64,000 bases of DNA from Mucilaginibacter sp. OK283. Its GTDB lineage: Bacteria > Bacteroidota > Bacteroidia > Sphingobacteriales > Sphingobacteriaceae. The notes beneath the pieces are model-generated. The model was not told where the DNA came from and did not search any database. It was given only the letters and a program-made list of their open reading frames with translations. Where the stretch lies: positions 62,001 through 126,000 of the forward strand of contig NZ_FODR01000014.1 in NCBI RefSeq assembly GCF_900110415.1, written 5' to 3'. Of this stretch, positions 8,366 through 16,712 are shown one piece after another; the first letter of the stretch is position 1, and every line of letters starts with the position of its first letter. Made by a program: the position numbers and the translations under genes.

Positions 8366-10204
8366 TTACTCAACCGTAACTGATTTGGCAAGGTTACGTG
8401 GCTGGTCAACATTACAGCCCCTAAGCACGGCAGTATGGTATGCCAGCAGTTGCAAGGGTATAGTTGCCAATAGTGGCAAAAACGCTTCATCTGCGCCAGG
8501 TATCTCTATACAATAATCTGCCATGTTTTTCACCGTCACATCGCCCTGGGTAACAATAGCAATTACAATCCCTTTCCGGGCTTTAACCTCCTGTATATTA
8601 CTTATAACTTTGTCATATGATGAGTTTTGGGTAGCAATAAACACCACGGGCATCGCTTCGTCAATCAAAGCGATGGGGCCATGTTTCATTTCTGCCGCCG
8701 GGTATCCTTCGGCGTGGATATAGGAGATCTCCTTGAGCTTTAATGCTCCCTCTAACGCCACCGGGAAGCCGCTGCCACGACCAAGGAACAAGCAATTGGA
8801 GGCGTCTTTAATTTTCAACGCAATATTTTTTATCAAATCATTATCCTGAAGAAGCGTTTGAATTTTGTCGGGAATTGTTTCAAGTTCAGATAACAAATAA
8901 ATAAGTTTTGACGACGAGATAGTACCTTTTTGTTGAGCTATATACAAAGCCAATATTGTAAGTACGGTAACTTGCGCCGTAAAAGCTTTTGTTGAGGCCA
9001 CCCCAATTTCGGGCCCCGCGTGCGTATAAACTCCGGCGTGGGTAATTCGGGGTATAGAAGCGCCAACAACATTGCAGATACCTAAAATTGTGGCACCTTT
9101 TTCTTTCGCAATTTCTATCGCGGCCATCGTATCTGCAGTTTCACCGGATTGAGAGATTGCCAATACAACGTCCCTTTCAGTTATTATCGGGTTTCGGTAT
9201 CTAAATTCCGAAGCATATTCTACCTCAACAGAAACACGCCCATATTCTTCAATCAGGTACTCCCCCGCCAAACCTGCATGCCAGGAAGTACCGCATGCAA
9301 CAATAATTATCCGGTCAATATTTTTCAGCTTATCAGCGTATTCTTTTAGCCCTCCTAACTCCACTCTGCCAATTTTCGGAAATATACGTCCCCTCATACA
9401 ATCTGTTACAGAGCGTGGCTGCTCAAATATTTCCTTTAACATAAAATGTTCAAAGCCCCCTTTTTCAAGAGACTCCAACTTCATTTCAAGCTCTTGTATT
9501 AATGGTGTCTGGATAACATTATCGAGTTGTTTAACCAATAGTTCGTCATGCTTTATGAGGGCTATTTCATTATCTTTTAAATAGATAACATTTTTTGTAT
9601 ATGCAATAATCGGTGTTGCGTCCGAAGCGATAAAATATTCGCCTTTGCCAACCCCAATAACCAGGGGGCTACCCTTTCGCGCGGCAACTAATTGCCCGGG
9701 ATTTTCCCGGTCCAAAATCACAATGGCATAAGCACCTATTACGGTATTCAAAGCCAAACGAACAGCCTCCATCAGATCAGTTTGTTCAATATTTTGAATT
9801 TCTTCAATCAGGTGAATCAGCACCTCGGTATCCGTTTCACTTTTAAAATGATGTCCGCGGTTAATCAGCTCTTCTTTCAGCGTGGCATAATTTTCGATGA
9901 TACCATTATGAATAATGTGCAACCTGTTATCATTCGACGTGTGGGGATGAGAGTTAACATCAGACGGCGCACCATGGGTAGCCCAGCGGGTGTGGCCAAT
10001 GGCTACGTGTCCGCTTTTATCTTCAGCTTCAGTAAAAGCTTCAAGCGACGACACTTTGCCAATCTTTTTATAAATACTAAAACCCACCTGATTTATAATG
10101 GCAATACCGGTGCTATCATACCCACGATATTCCAATCTTTTAAGGCCATTTATTACAATTGGCCAGGCATCACGAAATCCTATATAAGCTACTATTCCAC
10201 ACAT
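8366..10204 (-). CDS. glmS: Glutamine-fructose-6-phosphate aminotransferase (isomerising)
   Basis: GlmS, 612 aa, full length. It makes glucosamine-6-phosphate from fructose-6-phosphate and glutamine, the first step to UDP-GlcNAc for peptidoglycan, LPS and exopolysaccharide. The protein starts MCGIVAYIGF, so Cys2 is the N-terminal nucleophile of the glutaminase domain after Met removal. HTRWATHG and the GYDSTGIA motif are also present. Two SIS domains follow, with CGTSWHAG and ISQSGETADT in the first and LGRGSGFPVALEGALKLKE in the second. The C-terminus DQPRNLAKSVTVE is the classic GlmS ending. It has its own terminator, so its place between polysaccharide genes may be functional grouping rather than an operon. 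Confidence 0.98.
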   Translation of the reverse strand: MCGIVAYIGFRDAWPIVINGLKRLEYRGYDSTGIAIINQVGFSIYKKIGKVSSLEAFTEAEDKSGHVAIGHTRWATHGAPSDVNSHPHTSNDNRLHIIHNGIIENYATLKEELINRGHHFKSETDTEVLIHLIEEIQNIEQTDLMEAVRLALNTVIGAYAIVILDRENPGQLVAARKGSPLVIGVGKGEYFIASDATPIIAYTKNVIYLKDNEIALIKHDELLVKQLDNVIQTPLIQELEMKLESLEKGGFEHFMLKEIFEQPRSVTDCMRGRIFPKIGRVELGGLKEYADKLKNIDRIIIVACGTSWHAGLAGEYLIEEYGRVSVEVEYASEFRYRNPIITERDVVLAISQSGETADTMAAIEIAKEKGATILGICNVVGASIPRITHAGVYTHAGPEIGVASTKAFTAQVTVLTILALYIAQQKGTISSSKLIYLLSELETIPDKIQTLLQDNDLIKNIALKIKDASNCLFLGRGSGFPVALEGALKLKEISYIHAEGYPAAEMKHGPIALIDEAMPVVFIATQNSSYDKVISNIQEVKARKGIVIAIVTQGDVTVKNMADYCIEIPGADEAFLPLLATIPLQLLAYHTAVLRGCNVDQPRNLAKSVTVE

Positions 10205-10325
10205 AATTTTGAGTTTTATTTTAATACCCTTAAGTAATTATTTACAAACTCAAATTTATTTAATTGTATAACAGCATATTACAAAACAAAAGAATTGAAC
10301 ACCGATTGTAAATTATATGAAAAAT

Positions 10326-10342
10326 TACACAAAAGGTGTAAA
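10326..10342. repeat. TTACAC/GTGTAA inverted repeat upstream of glmS
   Basis: Perfect 6-bp arms with a 5-bp spacer, 122-138 bp upstream of the glmS ATG. The half-site resembles the TGTAAA hexamers upstream of wza1 and the arms of the repeat at 10493-10539. A shared regulator is possible but unproven. Confidence 0.3.
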
Positions 10343-10492
10343 ATACTTTATCGTTAAAATTTACATTACCTATGCAGTTTGCGTTAATTAGAAAGCCATG
10401 GCAACTACCGGATTTAATAGATAAGCAGTGCCAATACCGATGACGACAGCATAAAACTTTGTCATAACTATTTAAGCGTCAACCTAACTAAT

Positions 10493-10539
10493 ACCCTTTT
10501 ACACAAATGGAAATAATTTCACCATTTGTGTGAAAGGGT
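10493..10539. repeat. 18-bp inverted repeat in the glmS-GT2 intergenic region
   Basis: Arms 10493-10510 and 10522-10539 pair at 17 of 18 positions (core ACACAAATGG/CCATTTGTGT) around an 11-bp spacer. No T-tract follows on either side, so an intrinsic terminator is unlikely. It lies about 290 bp from glmS and 344 bp from GT2. It could be an operator, a non-coding RNA hairpin or a miniature mobile element remnant. Confidence 0.55.
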
Positions 10540-10882
10540 TGACTATCCTTTACAATTTATTTTCAAATAAACACGCGAATAAAAAATTGAAAATCTATTG
10601 AATACATTTGTTAAATCAAAACCCAAAATGAGCGCGTGTTTGTTGTTCAGATGCAAAAACGATTATAACAAACATATACCGCTCAGTTTCTTAATAATGG
10701 TTTGTTTATAATATCCGGCTCGTGTAACCGGCATTGCGAATGCTATTGCCAGCATTAATTTATCAATGATGTTTATTGTAAAAGAACCTTACTCCCACTA
10801 TTATAATTCTGTCCTGATACAATTTTAAAACAAAAACAACACGTACCTGGGCCTATTTCAATACCGATTAAAAAATACAAAA

Positions 10883-11740
10883 ATGATTAAAGAGAATTTC
10901 ATGCTAAGTGTCGCCTGCACAACTTACAATCAGGATAAATTTATTACTCAAACAATTGAAAGCTTTTTAATGCAGCAGACAAATTTCCCGTTTGAGATTG
11001 TAGTGGGCAATGATTGCTCTACTGATAACACCGCGGCCATATTGCAATCGTTTAAAAAAAAATATCCCGGCAAAATAAAGGTAGTTACTGCAATTAAAAA
11101 TGTTGGTGCTCATCAAAACATGATTGATACGCTGGATGCTTGTACCGGAAAATACATTGCCCTTTGTGATGGTGATGACTACTGGACAAACCCACTGAAA
11201 CTACAAAAACAAGTGGATTTTTTAGAGCAAAACCCCGAATATATTATTTGCTGCCATTACACGCGCGTAATTGACACCGACGGAAATACTTTATACGTTG
11301 CGCCAAAACCGGTACCACTAATACACACCTATCATGATTTACTCACAGGCAAGCAGGTTGAAACAAAAACTGCAACTGTGGTTTACCGTAACTTAAAAAA
11401 AATTAACCAGTTGTTTCATCAACCCTGGTATTTTAGTTGTTTTGCAGCCGACAAATTCTTTAAAATATTTTCAACTTCTGTTACAGGCGGTAAAATATAT
11501 GTAATGCCCGAGGTAATGAGTTGCTACCGTAATCATGTTGGCGGTATTTGGAGCATGATTAAAACAGAGGCAAGGATGGAAATGGTAATCAGCGATTTTA
11601 ACCTGATTATAAAACATTTTAGCTATAATGGCATTCAACGGGCAAAGTTGTTGTTGTTGTATATTAACAGGTATCTGTTATTTGAATTGAAGAGACACCG
11701 TTTTCAAAAAATATACAATACGGTAAAATTCCTGATTTAA
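10883..11740 (+). CDS. Family 2 glycosyltransferase
   Basis: GT-A fold glycosyltransferase of 285 aa. The N-terminal strand MLSVACTTYNQDKFITQTIESFLMQ-like pattern, the first Asp in GNDCSTDNT (D44) and the metal-binding motif CDGDDYW (D96-D99) are typical GT2 signs. It transfers a sugar from a nucleotide donor, probably in cell-surface glycan assembly. It stands alone on the plus strand, with long intergenic regions on both sides. Translation could also begin at the internal Met7, just before the first beta strand. No acceptor can be assigned. Confidence 0.88.
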   Translation: MIKENFMLSVACTTYNQDKFITQTIESFLMQQTNFPFEIVVGNDCSTDNTAAILQSFKKKYPGKIKVVTAIKNVGAHQNMIDTLDACTGKYIALCDGDDYWTNPLKLQKQVDFLEQNPEYIICCHYTRVIDTDGNTLYVAPKPVPLIHTYHDLLTGKQVETKTATVVYRNLKKINQLFHQPWYFSCFAADKFFKIFSTSVTGGKIYVMPEVMSCYRNHVGGIWSMIKTEARMEMVISDFNLIIKHFSYNGIQRAKLLLLYINRYLLFELKRHRFQKIYNTVKFLI

Positions 11741-12368
11741 TCTACAAATACACCATTGACTTAATAGGAATGGTAAATCCCAATTACCAAAAGCCTATAC
11801 ACCTTATCCGTACTGCTTCACAGAGTTAAGTACAATTAATGCCACAGGCCCGGCTTTAAGCATTACCCGGGGCCTATTGCCTTAATAACAACAGGTCAAC
11901 TGAATTTAACATTTTTCAATCAAGCCTATATTGGCCCGGGTACCAGAGGGTTGCTAAATCACAAAAAATATACTAAAGGTGAAGAATCCCCCTTCTCGAC
12001 ACCCTACATTTCAGGGCAAACGCATCTAATTGGGTTAACATAACTTAACACATTTCAAATAAAACATTTACAAGTATTTAATAATCAATGTTTTATATTT
12101 TATCATGGTTAACACTAAGCCGATTGCGCAATTTAAGCGCCTCCAAATATTTGTGCCTGGTGTTGGCCAATCCAAGTCACTTGAGTAACTCCATCATTTA
12201 ACCAGGATCAGGCAATAAAACAAGGTATCCCTTTATGCTCATATCTTCCCCACGCCATAAGCTTATTCCGTTGGCTATTATTAAATAACAGCTTATCGCC
12301 GTTAACTATTTAGTTGAGTTTACCCTGCACTACATTTCTATTAATTCTTTTTTCTAACTAAAATCATT
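11741..12368. other. Intergenic region without a recognised gene
   Basis: This 628-bp stretch follows GT2. It has a GC-rich 6-bp inverted repeat AGGCCC/GGGCCT (11846-11875) about 105 bp past the GT2 stop, without a T-tract. Nothing else looks coding. The promoter of the 12369 gene is presumably in the last 150 bp. Confidence 0.5.
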
Positions 12369-13445
12369 ATGGGTTACAAACAATTTACCATCCGGGATAA
12401 AGATGGCTGGGATGCCTATATACATCGTGCATATACTCACGATGTTTTCCATAGCTGGCACTACCACTCTTTAAACAAAGAAGGCGAGCAACTTCTTTTT
12501 GTTTATGAACAGGGCCATCTTTTTATTGCTCTCCCGGTAATAAAAAGGAAGATAGAAAATTCTCTTTTTTTTGATATGACCTCTGTTTATGGTTATGGCG
12601 GGCCGGTGTCAAATGTCGATTTGCGCACCGTACCGGCGAGCATAATCCCAGCTTTCAAGCAGGCTTTTACTGATTTTATGAGACGTGAAAATGCGATCTG
12701 CATATTCACCCGACTTCATCCTTTCCTAAATCAGGATTACGTACTTGACAGCATTGGCGGCTTAAAAAGCAATGGTACAACTTTATACATCGACCTGTCA
12801 ATATCCATTGAAGACCAAAGGAATAAATACGAAAAAAGACTTTCCCGACAAATAAGAAAAATGCGCGAAAAAGGCTATATCATAAAAGATAATAACAGCC
12901 CCGACGATGTGAAATATTTTATAGATATGTACTATAAAAATATGGATCGGGTAAATGCCTCGCCAAATTATTACTTCGACGAAAAATACTTTTCTGACAT
13001 TATTAACATGGAAGGCTATGAAAACAAGCTTATCCTGATATATGACGGCACAGAACTCATTTGCGGCGCGGTTTTATTGCTTTCAGAAAACATCATCAGA
13101 AATCATCTTTCAGCCACGTCGCCCGATTATTTAAAAGAATCGCCAAGTAAATTACTTACCGACGAGATAAGTATGATTGGGCGCAGGCTTGGCAAAAAAA
13201 TCTTTCACCTGGGTGGCGGGGTAGGCGGAAAAGAAGATTCGTTATTTGAATTCAAAAGGTATTTTTCGGATTTACAAATAACCGACCGGATATGGTGCTA
13301 TGTTAACGACCATGAAGCATATGACGCCCTTGTAGCAAAAAGTTCGTCGGAGGCCGGTTCAGGGTCAGCATATTTTCCGCTATATCGCCGCCCGGCCCCT
13401 AAAGCAGAGACAGTAACCCCAATTATCAATACAACCATTATTTAA
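12369..13445 (+). CDS. FemAB/GNAT-like acyltransferase (BioF2-like domain)
   Basis: Protein of 358 aa resembling the FemAB/CelD-like GNAT proteins often found beside polysaccharide genes. Visible features are an N-terminal GNAT half (ALPVIKRKI, SVYGYGGPV), a basic linker (KRLSRQIRKMREKG, about residues 157-170) and the C-terminal half ending in FHLGGGVGGKEDSLFEFKRYF. This last motif is characteristic of the group. Members transfer an amino acid or acyl group to a sugar or peptide. No transmembrane helix is seen, so it is probably cytoplasmic. It is 21 bp from the dioxygenase gene and is likely co-transcribed with it. The substrate is unknown. Confidence 0.8.
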   Translation: MGYKQFTIRDKDGWDAYIHRAYTHDVFHSWHYHSLNKEGEQLLFVYEQGHLFIALPVIKRKIENSLFFDMTSVYGYGGPVSNVDLRTVPASIIPAFKQAFTDFMRRENAICIFTRLHPFLNQDYVLDSIGGLKSNGTTLYIDLSISIEDQRNKYEKRLSRQIRKMREKGYIIKDNNSPDDVKYFIDMYYKNMDRVNASPNYYFDEKYFSDIINMEGYENKLILIYDGTELICGAVLLLSENIIRNHLSATSPDYLKESPSKLLTDEISMIGRRLGKKIFHLGGGVGGKEDSLFEFKRYFSDLQITDRIWCYVNDHEAYDALVAKSSSEAGSGSAYFPLYRRPAPKAETVTPIINTTII

Positions 13446-13466
13446 TTCCTCGATAAAATAAATATT

Positions 13467-14270
13467 ATGAAAAATAAATTTAATTATTCTGAAGCCGATC
13501 TGGCAACTTTTGACACCATTATGGCTGACTGCGGCTGGATTGTTTACGAAGACGCGTTGGATGTGGATTTTGTTGATGAGATTGCCAATTCGTTAGTTAA
13601 TGCTTATGATGAGCGAAGAAAAATCCAGGTAAAAAATGGCATTGCGGCAGTCATGAACGGCACATTACATCATCTTGTTGAAAAGGATGCATTCGCCCTA
13701 AAATTTCTGGATCAAAAATATTGTGACAGCCAAATAAGGCATTTTTTAGACGGCAACTATATCCTCAATTCCCTGGGTGCAGTAATTAATTTAAAAGGCG
13801 ACAACCCCTATGTTCAAAACATTCATCGGGATATTCGAAGTTATACCGGCAATTTTAAGCTAATGATTCAGATGATGGTTATCCTGGATGACTTTACCCT
13901 CGAAAACGGAGCAACTCATTTTCTTTCGGGCTCGCACCATTCTAAAGAAAAACCCGAAGCCGACTTTTTTTACAAAAATTCTGACCGTGCGGTAGTAAAA
14001 AAAGGAAGTATTATTTTATTTGACTCTAACCTATGGCACGCCAGCGGAAAAAACCATACCAATGGACAAAGGCGTACGCTTACCATGGCTTTTACGCGGC
14101 CATTTTTTAAACAGCAATTGGATTACCCCCGGGCATTAGGCTACACATTTGGTGAAGGATTAAATGAAAGTTTGCGACAGGTTTTAGGTTATAACGCACG
14201 AACACCAGAAAACCTGGATGAATATTATCAACCTGTAGAAAAGAGAATGTACCAACCAGGTCAGGGTTAA
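13467..14270 (+). CDS. Phytanoyl-CoA dioxygenase (PhyH) family protein
   Basis: Fe(II)/2-oxoglutarate-dependent oxygenase of 267 aa. The iron facial triad is visible as H120-x-D122 in NIHRDIRSY and H191 in LWHASGKN. A 2-oxoglutarate-binding Arg follows in GQRRTL (R202 or R203). The motif GATHFLSGSHH (148-158) is typical of PhyH proteins. It probably hydroxylates a small molecule or glycan precursor in the cytoplasm. It appears to form a two-gene operon with the upstream FemAB-like gene. Pairing with a FemAB/GNAT enzyme suggests modification of an acyl or amino group, but that is only inference. Confidence 0.85.
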   Translation: MKNKFNYSEADLATFDTIMADCGWIVYEDALDVDFVDEIANSLVNAYDERRKIQVKNGIAAVMNGTLHHLVEKDAFALKFLDQKYCDSQIRHFLDGNYILNSLGAVINLKGDNPYVQNIHRDIRSYTGNFKLMIQMMVILDDFTLENGATHFLSGSHHSKEKPEADFFYKNSDRAVVKKGSIILFDSNLWHASGKNHTNGQRRTLTMAFTRPFFKQQLDYPRALGYTFGEGLNESLRQVLGYNARTPENLDEYYQPVEKRMYQPGQG

Positions 14271-14557
14271 TTGATAGTTTTCTTATAAGTAACCCAACTT
14301 CAAAACCAATATAATCGGATGGGCGTTTGAAGCACAATGTTATAAAAAATGGATTCATAGAAAATTACACTCCACTATTTAAGATGTCGTTGTAATTGTC
14401 AATCCTGAACAAGAATTATAGCTGAATATGTATTTCCTATAATGTGCTAATGAAATCACAATCCGGTGATGAAATGCGAAATATAGTTGCGGTCGATATT
14501 TTCTAAAAGAAACAGTTACCAATAACCTTTATAAAAAATGGGGGCTTGATACCAAAG

Positions 14558-16711
14558 CTATAGCTCCGTCATTGCTTTGAAAGTTACCTTACCAACATTA
14601 TCTGGTTTCCCTTTTAATGCCGGGGTAATTGTGCCTTTTAATTTCCCGTTTACTTTGCTCACCATGATCTTCCGGAAGCTGTAATTACCCTTTTCATAAT
14701 CATATGTTTCTCCGTCATCATCATATAAAGAATAAGTACCCGGTTTGCTACCATAATACCTCACCTCCAGGTCAACTTTCTGCCCTGTTTTGGGCGCGTG
14801 CAGCATTACGGGCATCATGGGGATAATACCGCCGTCCTTTACATAAACCGGTATTTTATCCAGGCCCGGCGTAACGTTGATGATTTCTCCGTCACCTGCG
14901 TACTTCCCTGTGTAAAAATTGTACCATTTACCCTTTGGCAAGATCACTTTTCTGCTGGTTTGCCCGGCAAATATTGGTGCTACCAGCAAATATTCGCCGG
15001 CCATGTACTGGTCTTTAACCTCTTTGGTTATGGCCTCTTCGTAAGGATTTTCCTCCAGGTTTACTTTTCTGTTTTCATTTTTAGCTTCCCCTCCAACAAA
15101 GCCATCTTCCAGGTACATGGCCCGGAAAGGCGGGATGCCTTCAAAGTGATATTTGGCAAATTCGCTATACCAGTAAGGCATCATCTGCATGCGCAGGTTG
15201 GCCATTGTTTTTACCTGCTCCGCAACCTCCGGGAACGACCATGGCTTGGTACCGCTGGCCCAGGCATTAATCATCGCCATAGGCGAAAAAACATTCGACT
15301 GAAACCGGCGTAACCATTCCTCGCCGGTTTTGGAGGAACGTACCTCAGGCGTCCATAACACACCTGCAAAACCACTGTTTACCAATGCTGTTATAAAATC
15401 GCGGTGATCGTAATAATCGTTATAGATAACATAAGGGAACGATGAACCACCGCCATTTGAGGCGCGAACCAGGCCAAATGTACGTTGATTACGTTCATGG
15501 TAAATTTGGCTGGTGTAACGTTGCATCATCAAGCCATACGTCTGACGCATTTGTTCGGCATCGTGGCCTGACGGGAAAGTTGCTACGTCGGGCCATAAAT
15601 AATTATCCCCGCCATCAACCTCATCCATTTTATAGCCGCTGATGCCAATATCTATTTTGCCTTTTTCCAGTTCGCCAAAAAAGATCTTACGTGCTTCGGG
15701 CATACTTATATCAGGTACAATGCCGTTCCAAACCGTATGCGTACCACTGTAAGGTAAAATACTTTTATAAACAGGTGCCTCCGGAGATACATAAGGATTA
15801 GTCCATAAATTGAGCCTGATATTCTTTTTCAGCATATCCTGTATAAAACCTTTAGGATCAGGAAACCGGCTTGCATCCCACTCAAAAGTACAGGGGTATG
15901 ATTTACTTTGCCAGCCTGGCTCAAGCCCGATAAAATCAAGCGGATAACCCTTTTCCTCAAATGCCTTTGCTTCGGCTGCAACACCCTGCGCATCGGTTAA
16001 ACGCTGCATACGCTGTGTAAAGCCCAGGCCCCAGCGTGGTGGTAAACAACCGCCGCCGTTTAGCAAATTATAACGCCGTACGGCATCTAAAGTAGTTGGA
16101 CCAGCAAATACATAGATCTCTACCCCGGAAGCGGGCACCAGCATTTCCACACCATCTGAATATGGATGCGAGCTCCATGTTTTATCAAGATTCCTGTCTT
16201 TTACTTCGGGAGGTACTTTACTGTCGCGCCTTACTGCTGTACCGGCATATACGTCGATATACCTGGCCGAGTTGATAAACACACCATAACCATTTGATGA
16301 TACATAAAAAGGTGTGGGTGCATGGGTGCGCCCATTATCCTTACCGGCATAATTGTCAACATGCAGCGTAAGCACTTTGCCGCGCTGAAATACTGTCTGG
16401 AAATTTAAACCGAAACCAAACAACTGCTCTTTTTTTTCCAATGGAAAGCGCAGGTAAGTTTTACCACCCTGTACACTACCTGTAATTTCCTGCTGCGGTA
16501 AGGGGAAGGCGGCCCCTGGCATTTGCGCTAAACCGGCATGATAGGGTTGTACCCCGGCCACTTTCAGTAAGTCAAATTCTTCGGGCTTACCTATAATGCC
16601 TTTCCATATTCCGGGTTCTATTTCCGTCCAGGCGATGGATTGGGCGTGAAGCTCCGCGATGAAACTCCCAAACAAACAAATCAGCCAAAAGCATTTCAAT
16701 TTTTTCATCAT
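14558..16711 (-). CDS. Glycoside hydrolase family 31 (alpha-glycosidase), secreted
   Basis: GH31 enzyme of 717 aa from the preferred start. An upstream in-frame start (16762) would overlap the GH95 gene by 50 bp. The ATG at 16711 gives a clean signal peptide (KKLKCFWLICLFGSFIAELHAQ region) just past the GH95 stop. The beta-sandwich N-terminal domain is followed by a TIM barrel with DFIGLEPGWQ and the nucleophile region GYKMDEVDGG (D363). The barrel's acid/base side has RASNGGGSSFP and FAGVLWTPE. GH31 members act on alpha-glucosides, alpha-xylosides or alpha-galactosides; this sequence alone does not decide. It is the last gene of the PUL operon. Confidence 0.9.
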   Translation of the reverse strand: MMKKLKCFWLICLFGSFIAELHAQSIAWTEIEPGIWKGIIGKPEEFDLLKVAGVQPYHAGLAQMPGAAFPLPQQEITGSVQGGKTYLRFPLEKKEQLFGFGLNFQTVFQRGKVLTLHVDNYAGKDNGRTHAPTPFYVSSNGYGVFINSARYIDVYAGTAVRRDSKVPPEVKDRNLDKTWSSHPYSDGVEMLVPASGVEIYVFAGPTTLDAVRRYNLLNGGGCLPPRWGLGFTQRMQRLTDAQGVAAEAKAFEEKGYPLDFIGLEPGWQSKSYPCTFEWDASRFPDPKGFIQDMLKKNIRLNLWTNPYVSPEAPVYKSILPYSGTHTVWNGIVPDISMPEARKIFFGELEKGKIDIGISGYKMDEVDGGDNYLWPDVATFPSGHDAEQMRQTYGLMMQRYTSQIYHERNQRTFGLVRASNGGGSSFPYVIYNDYYDHRDFITALVNSGFAGVLWTPEVRSSKTGEEWLRRFQSNVFSPMAMINAWASGTKPWSFPEVAEQVKTMANLRMQMMPYWYSEFAKYHFEGIPPFRAMYLEDGFVGGEAKNENRKVNLEENPYEEAITKEVKDQYMAGEYLLVAPIFAGQTSRKVILPKGKWYNFYTGKYAGDGEIINVTPGLDKIPVYVKDGGIIPMMPVMLHAPKTGQKVDLEVRYYGSKPGTYSLYDDDGETYDYEKGNYSFRKIMVSKVNGKLKGTITPALKGKPDNVGKVTFKAMTEL

Positions 16712-16712
16712 G

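Larger units (their letters stand above)
10205..10882. other. Divergent intergenic region between glmS and GT2
   Basis: This 678-bp stretch has no convincing gene. It should hold the glmS promoter (minus) and the GT2 promoter (plus). It contains a 6-bp inverted repeat TTACAC/GTGTAA (10326-10342) and a strong 18-bp inverted repeat (10493-10539). Confidence 0.6.

Noticed and set aside
9692..10237. 181-aa plus-strand reading frame opposite glmS
   Set aside because: It lies almost fully antisense to the unmistakable GlmS coding sequence and has no domain signature.
14107..14358. 83-aa minus-strand reading frame at the end of the dioxygenase gene
   Set aside because: Mostly antisense to the PhyH-family gene, with no recognisable features.
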